A DNA stretch of 64,000 nucleotides from Bradyrhizobium arachidis. Its GTDB lineage: Bacteria > Pseudomonadota > Alphaproteobacteria > Rhizobiales > Xanthobacteraceae. Below the pieces are notes generated by a model. That model did not search any database. It worked only from the letters and a program-made list of their open reading frames with translations, and was not told where the DNA came from. Position numbers and translations under genes: made by a program. This document shows positions 7,832 to 16,042 of the stretch, piece after piece. The first letter of the stretch is position 1, and each line of letters begins with the position of its first letter. The stretch covers positions 4,216,001 through 4,280,000 of the forward strand of contig NZ_CP077970.1 in the NCBI RefSeq assembly GCF_024758505.1, in the 5' to 3' direction.

Positions 7832-8039
7832 AGCGAACGGCGCTGGGCCGCAGAACAAGTGGCAGATCGGTCACGCTTCGCGCGCAATGGACTTCGAGTT
7901 CGCAGTGGTCCAGCCGAAGTTTCGCCGAAGTCCAAGACGGCAAGGCGAGCGGAGGTTATTCGCGATTGTGCGCCGGGCGCATCCCGACAGCGCGCTTCGA
8001 AAACGCGAGCATGAATCGCGTTGGGGCATGGAGACTGGA
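7832..8039 (+). repeat. Copy B of duplicated leader, in front of intact barrel gene
   Basis: Partner of the copy at 7370-7580, roughly three-quarters identical by eye. It should hold the promoter and leader of the gene starting at 8040, including the GGAG ribosome-binding site at 8030-8033. Similarity right up to the start codon suggests that the whole gene with its promoter was duplicated. Confidence 0.7.
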
Positions 8040-8861
8040 ATGAAAAGAGTTTCTCTGGCGATCTCGCTGATTCTGTTTGGAACTATGGCCGCGTCCGCGG
8101 CTGATCTTGCGGCGCATTACACCAAGGCCCCCGTGATGGCGCCGTCCTACAACTGGACGGGCTTCTACGTCGGCGGCAACGTTGGCGGTCAATGGGGCAG
8201 TTCGAATTCGAACACATCGACAGTCTTCGATCCGTTCGGCTACTTCGCCGACACGAGTGTTACCGCCGTCAACGCCGTCGGTGCCCAGCACATCAACAGC
8301 TCCAGCGTGACCGGCGGCTTGACGGCCGGCTACAACTGGCAGGTCAACAACGCGGTGTTCGGCTTCCAAGGCGACATCAACTATTTCGGCTTCAAGGGCA
8401 GCGCGACCGGCTCAGCGGTGTATCCCTGCTGCGCGCCGGTCGGTTTCACCGTCAACTCCTCGGTCTCGGCCGACTGGCTCGCCACCATCCGTGGCCGCAT
8501 CGGCGTCCTCGCCACGCCGAACTGGCTGATCTATGCCACGGGCGGTGCTGCGATAGCCGACGTGAAGGGCGATTTCACTTTCACAGACGGGTTCATGACC
8601 GAATCCGGAGCGATCCGCGACACCCGGGTCGGCTGGACGGCGGGCGTCGGCGGCGAATACGCGGTCGGCAATGGCTGGTCGCTCAAGGCCGAATACCTGT
8701 ACGTCGATCTTGGTCGTGCGAGCATGCGCAGCACGAATCTCGGCGGCGTTTTTGGCCCCTTCCCGGCCAGCGTGTTCACGCACTCGGCCGATCTCAAATC
8801 GAACATTGTCCGCGTTGGCGTGAATTACAACTTCGGCGGCCCTGCGGTCGCCAGATACTAG
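8040..8861 (+). CDS. Outer-membrane beta-barrel protein (Omp25/Omp31-like)
   Basis: 273 residues from ATG 8040, chosen over an in-frame ATG at 8028 because GGAG is six bases upstream. Signal peptide MKRVSLAISLILFGTMAASAADL. The mature protein shows the family pattern: NWTGFYVGGNVGGQWG as first strand, GGLTAGYNWQVNNAVFGFQGDINYFGF, RGRIGVLATPNWLIYATGGAA, GWTAGVGGEYAVGNGWSLKAEYLYVDLG and a terminal IVRVGVNYNFGGPAVARY strand ending in an aromatic residue. An eight-stranded porin-like barrel is expected. A decayed copy lies just upstream and a terminator downstream. Confidence 0.9.
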   Translation: MKRVSLAISLILFGTMAASAADLAAHYTKAPVMAPSYNWTGFYVGGNVGGQWGSSNSNTSTVFDPFGYFADTSVTAVNAVGAQHINSSSVTGGLTAGYNWQVNNAVFGFQGDINYFGFKGSATGSAVYPCCAPVGFTVNSSVSADWLATIRGRIGVLATPNWLIYATGGAAIADVKGDFTFTDGFMTESGAIRDTRVGWTAGVGGEYAVGNGWSLKAEYLYVDLGRASMRSTNLGGVFGPFPASVFTHSADLKSNIVRVGVNYNFGGPAVARY

Positions 8862-8890
8862 GCAGATTGAGCGAGCAGGCTTGACGTAAG

Positions 8891-8911
8891 AGCCCCGGCT
8901 TAGCCGGGGCT
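8891..8911 (+). terminator. Terminator hairpin after barrel gene
   Basis: Perfect 9-base arms AGCCCCGGC and GCCGGGGCT around a 3-base loop, 30 bases after the stop, followed by TGTTCGTTCC. The T-tract is weak but position and stem strength fit intrinsic termination. Confidence 0.65.
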
Positions 8912-8935
8912 TGTTCGTTCCGATGATGAGCGCGT

Positions 8936-10102
8936 TCATCGCGATGCGACCAGCCTCGCCAGCGCGGGGAGGATCTTGTAGCGGGCAATCTCGTGCGGAT
9001 ATTCGCCGCGATTGGCGAGCAGAACGATGGCGAGCCTCTGTGCGGGCACGAGGCCAAAATAGCCGGAGGCGTTGTTCAGGCCGCCGGGCTTGTCGACGAC
9101 GGTGACGCCGTCGAGATGGACGGTTTCCCAGGCCATCGCCTGTCCGAACTTCTCATCGACGCGAAAGCTCTCGCGCTGGGTCATCCGCAGCGCCTCGCGC
9201 AGCTCGGGCGCGACCGAACGCCCGTCGGCACAGGCGGTCACGAAGATCGCGAGGTCCCGCGCCGACGAGAACATCTGGCCGGTGCCGGGAAAGTCGAAAT
9301 AGCTTTGCTGATTGCCGGGCGGGCCGATCGCCGTGCCCTGATCGGAGTAGCCCTGCGCCGTCCGCTGCAGCGCCTCATGGCCCATGATCGCGCGATTGTC
9401 GGGGCCGCGCTCGGGAACGAATGTCGAGGTCATGCCCAGCGGTTTCAGGATGCGTCTGTCGATGAGCTCGCGGATCGGCCTGCCGTAGCGGCGCTCGAGC
9501 GCGAGCTGGAGCAACACGTAGCCCGCGTGGCTGTAGATGCGCTGCCTGCCGGACTGCTCGCCATGCTGCGGCATCCAGGCGTTGAGCATGTCGAAGAACC
9601 GGGCCTGCGTGAACGTGTCGTTCGGCCAGGGCGGATGATCGGTCGGCAGCAACAGGCCGGATGTGTGCGTGACGAGCTCACCCATGGTGACCTTGCGAAT
9701 GTAGTCGCCGCGCAATTCAGGCAGGTGTTTGGTCACGGGTTCGTCGAGCCTGAGCTCGCTGCGGAGCGTGCCCAGCGCAACGAGCGTGGCCTCGAAGGGC
9801 TTTCGCAAGGAGGCGAGGTTGAAGAGCGTATCCGGCGTCACGGGCCGTCTCGTCTCGCCGTCGGCAAAGCCATAGTCGAAGAATTCGACATGTCGGCCCG
9901 CATAAAGCGCAGCGACGAGGCCGCCTGGATGGTCCGGCGTCGCGGTCGGCGCCAGCTCGGCCGTGACGATGTCGCGCATCTGCGCGATCATGTCGGAATC
10001 CGCAACGGCGCGGCGCGGCCGGGCAAGCGCGATCGCGAACGGAAGCAGGGCGAGCGCCCGCCGGCTGATCGAGGTGTGACGTGAGGTGACAAGGGATGGC
10101 AC
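8936..10102 (-). CDS. Serine beta-lactamase-like hydrolase (class C / esterase fold)
   Basis: 388 residues. N-terminal basic segment followed by a hydrophobic stretch (SRRALALLPFAIALA), a possible Tat or Sec signal. Active-site motifs of the family: S98-L-R-K101 (SxxK), Y190-S-H192 in the place of the usual YxN, and K338-P-G340 in the place of KTG. VTHTSGLLLPTD is also typical. The altered second and third motifs make a true beta-lactamase less likely than an esterase or peptidase of the EstB/AmpH type. It stands alone between two barrel genes. Confidence 0.85.
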   Translation of the reverse strand: MPSLVTSRHTSISRRALALLPFAIALARPRRAVADSDMIAQMRDIVTAELAPTATPDHPGGLVAALYAGRHVEFFDYGFADGETRRPVTPDTLFNLASLRKPFEATLVALGTLRSELRLDEPVTKHLPELRGDYIRKVTMGELVTHTSGLLLPTDHPPWPNDTFTQARFFDMLNAWMPQHGEQSGRQRIYSHAGYVLLQLALERRYGRPIRELIDRRILKPLGMTSTFVPERGPDNRAIMGHEALQRTAQGYSDQGTAIGPPGNQQSYFDFPGTGQMFSSARDLAIFVTACADGRSVAPELREALRMTQRESFRVDEKFGQAMAWETVHLDGVTVVDKPGGLNNASGYFGLVPAQRLAIVLLANRGEYPHEIARYKILPALARLVASR

Positions 10103-10199
10103 GTGACGAGATGAACAGATCGCTGGCGCCCCCAGCGATGTCCTATCCGAAAATCCTCCCGTGCCTCAATTCACAATCGCGCGTGTTCCGTACAACCGT

Positions 10200-11699
10200 C
10201 TAGCCGCCGAGCCTGTAGTTCACACCGACGCGGATGACATCGTTGCGGACGGTCGATTGCGTTCCCATGGTCGGGAAGGTCTGATCGGTCGTCGCGAAAG
10301 TGTGATTGATGCTGCCGAGATCGAAATGAAGATACTCAATCTTGCCGGTCCAGTTGCCGGACAACCAGGCTTCGACGCCGCCGCCGGCAACCCAGCCGCC
10401 CTTGGTCTGCTTGAAGTTCGAGGTGTAGACGGCCGCGCCCGAGAACACGTCGGTCTCTTCAATCTCGGCCCATGCGCCGCCTGCGGTGACGAACAGGAGA
10501 TAGCCGCTGCCGGCATAGCCGAGGCGGGCGCGCGCGGTGGCAAGCCAGTTGTACCGCTGCGTCACGGTCTCGACGGGACCGCCGGCCGTGAAGCAGCTCA
10601 TGGCGCAGGCAGTGTCCTTCTGGCCGCTCCATTGTGCATCACCTTCGACACCCACCACGAACTGGTTGATCTGCCAATTGTAGCCGACCTGGCCGCCTGC
10701 GAGCGCGCCCTGCGGCGACACCTTTTGGGGCGCGAAGGAGGAGATGTAATGGGTGAGTTCGCCGAACAGCGGGGGCGCGACCGGGTCGAAATATTTGAAC
10801 TCCTTGAACGAGGTGTTGCCGACGCCATAGCCGCCATTGAGACCGGCATAGGCGCCGGTCCAGCGCCAGGCGTTTGCTGCCGGATCGATCGGCGCGGGAG
10901 CGGTGGCCTGCGCATTCCACAGCCGGTAGTTCAGGCCGACGCGGACGATGTTGTCGGTGACGTGGCTGCGCACGACGTTGGTTTCGTCGAAGGGCAGCAG
11001 CCCGGCCGGCGTCGCAAGGCGCGTCGTCGTGGTGGTCGGCGAGAAATCGAGATGCAGATATTCGAACTTGACGGTCCAGTTGCCCGAGAGCCGTCCTTCG
11101 ATGCCGCCGCCGAACACCCAGCCGGCCACGACGTTTTTCACTGTGGCTGAAGCGACGGAGTCGTCGAACTGGAGCGTTGCGGTCTCGCGAATGCCCGCCC
11201 AAGCGGCGCCGCCGGTGACATAGAGCAAATAGCCGCCATTGGCGTAGCCGAGCCTGCCGCGCAGCGTGGTGAACCAGTCGACCTGGTGACGCACGAGCGC
11301 CGCGCCGACCTCGGCGTTGAAATTCTGGATGCACTCGAAGCCGCCGCAGCCGGGGTCGCGCTGACCGGCCCACTGAGCGTCGCCTTCGAGGCCCAGCACC
11401 CAGCGTTCGATCTGCCAGTTATATCCGAGCTGGCCGCCGAACACGCCGCCGGTCGGCAGGATGCGTCCCGGGCCGTCCTGAAACCGCCCGGCGGGCAGGT
11501 TGGGCAATGCTTGATCGAAGGTGTCGCGGCCAAAGCTGTAGCCGGCGTTGATGCCGCCATAGAGGCCGGCCCAATTCCAGGGATCCGGCGGCGGCGCCTT
11601 GTATTTGACGGGGAGGTCGGCAGCGGACGCAGCGAAAGTCGACGCCAGCAGGATCGTTGCCCCCACAGCAATCCCGAAGCCGGTTCGTTTCATTCCCAT
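10200..11699 (-). CDS. Two-domain fused outer-membrane barrel protein
   Basis: 499 residues from ATG 11699, with signal peptide MGMKRTGFGIAVGATILLASTFAASAADL. Barrel domain 1 begins WNWAGLYGGINAGYSFG and ends VTDNIVRVGLNYRLWN at about residue 268. A linker AQATAPAPIDPAANA follows, then a second complete domain begins WRWTGAYAGLNGGYGVG and ends NDVIRVGVNYRLGG at the C-terminus. The two halves are similar in order: GGQLGYNWQIERWVLGLEGDAQWAGQ against GGQVGYNWQINQFVVGVEGDAQWSGQ. Single-domain members of this family are usually 220-280 residues, so this is a tandem duplication kept in one frame with one signal peptide. Confidence 0.88.
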   Translation of the reverse strand: MGMKRTGFGIAVGATILLASTFAASAADLPVKYKAPPPDPWNWAGLYGGINAGYSFGRDTFDQALPNLPAGRFQDGPGRILPTGGVFGGQLGYNWQIERWVLGLEGDAQWAGQRDPGCGGFECIQNFNAEVGAALVRHQVDWFTTLRGRLGYANGGYLLYVTGGAAWAGIRETATLQFDDSVASATVKNVVAGWVFGGGIEGRLSGNWTVKFEYLHLDFSPTTTTTRLATPAGLLPFDETNVVRSHVTDNIVRVGLNYRLWNAQATAPAPIDPAANAWRWTGAYAGLNGGYGVGNTSFKEFKYFDPVAPPLFGELTHYISSFAPQKVSPQGALAGGQVGYNWQINQFVVGVEGDAQWSGQKDTACAMSCFTAGGPVETVTQRYNWLATARARLGYAGSGYLLFVTAGGAWAEIEETDVFSGAAVYTSNFKQTKGGWVAGGGVEAWLSGNWTGKIEYLHFDLGSINHTFATTDQTFPTMGTQSTVRNDVIRVGVNYRLGG

Positions 11700-11861
11700 T
11701 GCCAGTCCAGGGTGGTGCAGGGGGCCGGCGCGGCCCCGCGGCAAGATTCGTGCGGCGCGATTAAGCCATAATCGCCGACGCGTTGGCTGTGATCGGCCGG
11801 CCACAATCCCAGGTATTTGCGTCTTCGTTTCGCTCGCTCGCAATTGCCCGGGAAAGCATCA

Positions 11862-11928
11862 CTTAGCTAATCAGCTAACAGATGTTGACACGGGCGACGG
11901 TCCGCTTATAGTTAGCTGTATGGCTAAC
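11862..11928 (+). promoter_or_regulatory. ArsR-type operators flanking a promoter
   Basis: Two copies of an 18-base dyad (C/G)TTAGC-N6-GCTAAC lie at 11862-11879 and 11911-11928, centres 49 bases apart. Between them are TTGACA at 11885-11890 and, after 16 bases, TATAGT at 11907-11912. The second dyad overlaps the ATG at 11920. The predicted transcription start (about 11919) coincides with the ATG, so the message may have no leader. This is what autorepression by the encoded regulator would look like. Confidence 0.7.
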
Positions 11929-12306
11929 AATCAAATCCAGCTCGACCGGATCTTCGCAGCGCTGGCCGACCCGACACGGCGGGCGATCGTGATGCGGCTT
12001 TGCGACGGCGAGGCGTCGGTCGGCGAGCTCGCCGATCCCTTCGACATGGCGCTGCCGAGCTTCATGAAGCACATCCACGTGCTCGAAATGAGCGGCCTCG
12101 TCCAATCGGAGAAGGCGGGCCGTGTCCGCACCTGCCGGCTGCGGCCGGAGGCGATGGTCGGGGCCGAGGACTGGCTGCAGCATCAGCGCGCGATCTGGGA
12201 GGCGCGGCTCGACCGGTTCGAGGCCTATGTCATGAAGTTGAAGAAAGAGAAGACGGAGAAGCCGGCTGTCAAACGGCCGTCTGCATCAAAAAAAGGAAAG
12301 GCGTAA
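11920..12306 (+). CDS. ArsR family transcriptional regulator
   Basis: 128 residues. Winged-helix DNA-binding domain at about 6-90: LDRIFAALADPTRRAIVMRLCDGEASVGELADPFDMALPSFMKHIHVLEMSGLVQSEKAGRVRTCRL. It lacks the CxC-type metal-binding motif of arsenic sensors, so it is the kind usually paired with an AHSA1-like protein, as here. The C-terminus is Lys-rich. The start is set by the family pattern MANNQIQLDRIFAALADPTRR; no ribosome-binding site is seen, consistent with a leaderless message. Confidence 0.93.
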   Translation: MANNQIQLDRIFAALADPTRRAIVMRLCDGEASVGELADPFDMALPSFMKHIHVLEMSGLVQSEKAGRVRTCRLRPEAMVGAEDWLQHQRAIWEARLDRFEAYVMKLKKEKTEKPAVKRPSASKKGKA

Positions 12307-12309
12307 GTG

Positions 12310-12798
12310 ATGACCAGTTCTGCCAACCCAGCGCTGTCGCAATGGTCGCTCGATCGCGAGGTCGTGCTGTCGCGCGTGATCGACGCGCCGCGCGATCTCG
12401 TGTTCGAGGCGTGGACCGACCCCAAACATCTGCCGCACTGGTTCGGTCCGGCGGGCTTCAAGATCGAGACCAAGGAGATCGACGTGCGCGTCGGCGGGTG
12501 CTGGCGTTTCGACATGATCGCGCCTGATGGCACGCTATATCCGAACCGCATGCAGTTTCGCCGCATCGAGAAGCCGCGGCTCATCGAGATCGATCATGGT
12601 TCGGACAAGGACGATGATCCCGGCATGTTCCGGACGACCATCACGTTCGACAGCCAGAGCGACGGCAAGACCGTCTTGACGCTGCGGCAATTGCACCCGA
12701 CTGCGGCACAGCGCGAGGCGGTGATCGGATTTGGTGCCGTTGAATATGGCAATCAGACGCTCGACAAGCTGGCGGTCTACGTGATGGCCAAACGCTGA
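12310..12798 (+). CDS. SRPBCC/AHSA1-like protein
   Basis: 162 residues (a GTG three bases earlier is also possible). GGAAAGG upstream gives a good ribosome-binding site. START-like fold signatures: LSRVIDAPRDLVFEAWTDPKHLPHWFGPAGFK, VRVGGCWRFDMIAPDG, and FDSQSDGKTVLTLRQ. These proteins form a deep hydrophobic pocket; ligands are generally unknown. It starts only a few bases after the ArsR gene, a widespread two-gene operon, so ArsR probably controls it. Confidence 0.92.
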   Translation: MTSSANPALSQWSLDREVVLSRVIDAPRDLVFEAWTDPKHLPHWFGPAGFKIETKEIDVRVGGCWRFDMIAPDGTLYPNRMQFRRIEKPRLIEIDHGSDKDDDPGMFRTTITFDSQSDGKTVLTLRQLHPTAAQREAVIGFGAVEYGNQTLDKLAVYVMAKR

Positions 12799-12819
12799 GT
12801 GGTACGGCTCTGGATGAAT

Positions 12820-12926
12820 TGTGACAGTCGCCACCGGCAATTGTGACAGGAGATGAATTATGACAGCGGGCGAAGTTCGCCCGCTCACGCATTTTTTTGT
12901 CGCGATTCGCTTCAGTTGTGTGACAG
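12820..12926 (+). promoter_or_regulatory. Repeated TGTGACAG boxes upstream of a membrane-protein gene
   Basis: TGTGACAG occurs at 12820-12827, 12842-12849 and 12919-12926, with TATGACAG at 12859-12866. The first two share the longer AATTGTGACAG and are 22 bases (two helical turns) apart. Read on the other strand they are CTGTCAC/CTGTCAT, similar to half-sites of PhoB-type regulators. They lie 50-150 bases upstream of the ATG at 12973. Direct-repeat operator is an inference. Confidence 0.4.
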
Positions 12927-12972
12927 AATTGCTACCGTTCAATGTCAGTTTGACTACGACGGAGCGAGAAGC

Positions 12973-13815
12973 ATGTTGCGATGGCAGGCACGAACCAATC
13001 CCCTGGCCTGGTGGTGGGGTTCGCTGACGCTTGTCAGCAACGTCAACATTCTCGTCTGGTTCATGCTGTATCGCGCGTTCTACGAAACGCCGGTTGGGAA
13101 TGTCTCTGCGCCGTCCGGAACCGGGCTGATGCTGCTGCTCTGTGCGGCCTATGTGTTCGGCTGCGCGTTCCGCTCGTTCCTGCCGCGCGCCGACGTGCAG
13201 CGCATCTGCCTGTTCGACACTTGGCTGTCGAGCGTGTTCGTCGGACGCTCGGTCGCGACCGTCGCCGAAGTCTGCTTCGCCGCGCAATGGGCGATCATCC
13301 TCTATCAGCTCGGCGGCATGGCGAATGCGGACACCGCCGTCAATATCGCCTGGGTGATCGTGCCCGTGATCATCATTGCGGAGTGCTTCTCCTGGTATGC
13401 GGTGGTGACGACGAACTATCTCTACAACGCGATCGAGAATTCGCTGTGGGCGGTCGTGTTCTTCCTGGTCGGCGTCGCGCTCGTTCGCCTCGTGCCGGAA
13501 TTTTCCGGTCCGGTGCGCTGGGGCCTCGTTGCCGGTGTCGTTGGGATTGCCTGCTATCTCGCCTTCCTTATCACCGTCGACGTCCCGATGTATCTGAGCC
13601 GCTGGCGGGCCGGGCATGGCGAGGGCGGCCGGCTCCTCGGCCTGCTCGAGGGGCTGCATGACGTCAGCACGCGCTGGGTCGTGACCCACGACGTCGCGCA
13701 TTGGAAGGGGGAGTTGGCCTGGATGGCGCTCTATTTCAGCCTGGCGGTGTGGTCGAGTCTGGCGCTCTGTGCCTTCTACGCCATGCCGGAGTACCTCGCG
13801 CGCTATTTGACCTGA
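12973..13815 (+). CDS. Conserved-looking polytopic membrane protein, unknown function
   Basis: 280 residues from ATG 12973, preceded by GGAG at 8 bases; upstream in-frame codons back to 12853 run through the repeated boxes and are unlikely to be coding. About seven hydrophobic segments are visible, e.g. PLAWWWGSLTLVSNVNILVWFMLY, TGLMLLLCAAYVFGCAF, AAQWAIILY, IAWVIVPVIIIAECFSWYAVV, LWAVVFFLVGVALVRL. A polar loop GHGEGGRLLGLLEGLHDVSTRWVVTHDVAHWKGELAWM with several His and Asp precedes the last segment. No family recognised. Convergent with the response regulator gene, 4 bases apart. Confidence 0.78.
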   Translation: MLRWQARTNPLAWWWGSLTLVSNVNILVWFMLYRAFYETPVGNVSAPSGTGLMLLLCAAYVFGCAFRSFLPRADVQRICLFDTWLSSVFVGRSVATVAEVCFAAQWAIILYQLGGMANADTAVNIAWVIVPVIIIAECFSWYAVVTTNYLYNAIENSLWAVVFFLVGVALVRLVPEFSGPVRWGLVAGVVGIACYLAFLITVDVPMYLSRWRAGHGEGGRLLGLLEGLHDVSTRWVVTHDVAHWKGELAWMALYFSLAVWSSLALCAFYAMPEYLARYLT

Positions 13816-13819
13816 GCAC

Positions 13820-14482
13820 TCAGGCCTCGCCGAGATCGACTTCGGTCAGGATTCCCTGGCGCAGCGCGAGCCGTACCAGCTCGATGTCGGAGCCGACGCC
13901 GAGCTTGTCCTTGATCAGCGAATGCAAATTCGCCACCGTCTTCGGGCTGACGTGCAAGGTCTCGGCGATCTCCTCGGTGGTGCGCTCAGCGAGCAGCAGG
14001 CGCATCACCTCGAATTCACGCGGCGTGAGCACATCGGCGGCGGACGATTCGCCGGCGAGCCGGCTCAATGCCAGTTCGTGGTCGATGTCGGGGCTGATCG
14101 CGATCTTGCCGGCGAGCACGTCCATCACGGCGCGAACCAGCGTTTCCGGCGGGCTGGTCTTGGTGACATAGCCCCTTGCGCCGGCGCGGATCGCTTGCAC
14201 CGCGAAGCCCGCGTTCTCATGCATGGTGAAGACCAGGATCTTTGCCGTCTTGTCCCATTGCCTGATGCGCCTGACCGCCTCGATACCGCCGATGCCGGGC
14301 ATGCTCAGATCCATGATGACGAGATCGGGGTTGACCGCCTTGAACTGCCGGTAGGCCTCGGCACCGTCGGAGGCTTCGGCGACGACGCGCAAGCCCGGTT
14401 GCTTCTGGAGCACGGAGCGATAGCCCTCGCGGACGACCGCGTGATCGTCGACCAGCAAAATGCCCCAGCCGCTCTCGCTCAT
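13820..14482 (-). CDS. NarL/UhpA-type response regulator
   Basis: 220 residues from ATG 14482, which overlaps the kinase stop codon by four bases (ATGA), so the pair is translationally coupled. Receiver domain about 7-125 with D58 (LVIMDLSMPGIGG), Thr in VFTMHEN and Lys in GYVTKTSP. LuxR-type helix-turn-helix at about 150-210 (LTPREFEVMRLLLAERTTEEIAETLHVSPKTVANLHSLIKDKL). Partner of the kinase encoded just upstream. Confidence 0.95.
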   Translation of the reverse strand: MSESGWGILLVDDHAVVREGYRSVLQKQPGLRVVAEASDGAEAYRQFKAVNPDLVIMDLSMPGIGGIEAVRRIRQWDKTAKILVFTMHENAGFAVQAIRAGARGYVTKTSPPETLVRAVMDVLAGKIAISPDIDHELALSRLAGESSAADVLTPREFEVMRLLLAERTTEEIAETLHVSPKTVANLHSLIKDKLGVGSDIELVRLALRQGILTEVDLGEA

Positions 14483-15858
14483 GCCGCGTGCTCCAGCGCG
14501 GCGGGTTGATGCGGCGTGGCTGCTGGAATGAGCACGCGCAAGGCGCAACCGCGCTCGGGGTTTGCATCGAAGCTGAGGCGGCCGCCGAGCGCGGCGACGC
14601 GCTCGCGCATGCCGAGCAGGCCCATGCCGCTCCTGATCGCCGACTCGTTCGGCCGGCCGTCGTCGGCGACGACGAGATTGATGTCGCCATCCAGCATAGT
14701 CACTTGCAGAGTGACCCGTGTGGCGCCGGCGTGCTTGGCGGCGTTGGTCAGCGCCTCCTGCACGATGCGATAGATATTGGCGCTGACCGCGGGGGCGAGA
14801 TGCTCAAAACTGCCGGAGAAGGCGATCTCGAAACGGGTCTGTCCGCGGCTGCGTCCGTTCCACCCTGCGACCAGGCCATCGAGGCTTCCCACCAGGCCGA
14901 GCTCCTCGACATCGGGCGGACGCAGGCGGAACAGCGTGCCCCGCAGCGTCTCCGCCATGCCGGTCGCGGTGCGCGCAATGCCGTCGCATTCGGGCAGCAG
15001 CGTGGGACAGTCCTGCGCCGCGGTCTGGCGGGCTGATGCGGCGAGCGCGCGGATGGCGGCGAGCGATTGGCCGAACTCGTCGTGCAGCTCGCGCGCCAGA
15101 TGCCGGCGCTCCTCGTCCTGGAGCGCGATCAGTTTTCGCGTGAGCTCGCTGCGCGCGGCAAGCGCGGCCTCGAGGCTTTCGGCAAGGTGATTGAAGACGC
15201 CGCGGATCGCAGACAGTTCTGCGAGGTCGAACGGCGGCAGCCGCGCCGAGAGATCGTTGGCGGCGATCCGCTCCAGCCCGGCCCGGACCAGTTGGGTCGG
15301 CCGCAACGCGCGCGCCAGCGCCGCGTAGACCAGGATGCACAACAATGGCAGCGCGAGCGCCAGCGCCGCCATCAGGCGGCCTGCATCATGCCAGGCCTCG
15401 GCCGTCAGCACGGCAGGATCGACCCAGACGACGGCGTCGCCGAGCCGTGCGCCGCGGGAGGTCACGGGACGCACCGCCTCGCGGCCGGGATCGAACAGCG
15501 TGCGGTAGAAGGCGACAAAGGCCCGCGGCGGCTCACTGGCGCCCCCGGGTGCACCGCCGCAGAAGCGCTGCTGCATCTCGCCATTGGCAGCGCGAAAGGC
15601 CAGGCACAGGCCGGGCGTCATCACGGCCTCGACACTGTCGAGGTCGGGAAAGTTGTTACGGGGATTGCTCGCCCACTGGATCTTTCCCCGCTGCAGCTCC
15701 AGCGTCTTGGCGGTGAGGTCGGCGATGGCGTCGATCCGTGCATGGACCGCGCGGTCGGCGTCGATCAGGAAATAGGCTGAGATGGCGGCGAAGCACAGCG
15801 CCACGACGGCCGCCACGCGCAGCGTCAGGCGGACCTTCAGGTCGGATCGGTTCCACAT
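14479..15858 (-). CDS. Sensor histidine kinase, HisKA_3 type
   Basis: 459 residues from ATG 15858. N-terminal membrane helix (about 10-33), a periplasmic domain of about 130 residues containing two cysteines (GLCLAF, RFCGG), a second helix (about 160-185), a HAMP-like linker, then a dimerisation/phosphoacceptor motif EERRHLARELHDEFGQSLAAI with His259. The C-terminal ATPase domain shows NIYRIVQEALTNAAKHAGAT and DDGRPN...GMGLLGMRERVAALGG. It should phosphorylate the coupled NarL-type regulator. The signal is unknown. A DUF2380-like secreted protein is encoded divergently and might belong to the same response. Confidence 0.94.
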   Translation of the reverse strand: MWNRSDLKVRLTLRVAAVVALCFAAISAYFLIDADRAVHARIDAIADLTAKTLELQRGKIQWASNPRNNFPDLDSVEAVMTPGLCLAFRAANGEMQQRFCGGAPGGASEPPRAFVAFYRTLFDPGREAVRPVTSRGARLGDAVVWVDPAVLTAEAWHDAGRLMAALALALPLLCILVYAALARALRPTQLVRAGLERIAANDLSARLPPFDLAELSAIRGVFNHLAESLEAALAARSELTRKLIALQDEERRHLARELHDEFGQSLAAIRALAASARQTAAQDCPTLLPECDGIARTATGMAETLRGTLFRLRPPDVEELGLVGSLDGLVAGWNGRSRGQTRFEIAFSGSFEHLAPAVSANIYRIVQEALTNAAKHAGATRVTLQVTMLDGDINLVVADDGRPNESAIRSGMGLLGMRERVAALGGRLSFDANPERGCALRVLIPAATPHQPAALEHAA

Positions 15859-16042
15859 CGCGGCGCACCTCGCAAGGCATGGTCGGCTGCCATTTAACGG
15901 CAGAAGCGACATGGCGGAAAGCGCGGCCCGGCCGGGAAGGCCAAAATCGTGAAATTTTCCCGGCCCATGCCGGGATAGCGGCGGCTGCGGGCACAAGAGC
16001 CCATGGCGTAGGTTGCTGGCCTGTCCCAGCTTTGAGGCCCTC

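Noticed and set aside
11920..12306. ArsR gene plus the ArsB-like gene at 27974 as an arsenic resistance system
   Set aside because: The ArsR lacks metal-binding cysteines and is paired with AHSA1; the pump is 16 kb away with no arsenate reductase.
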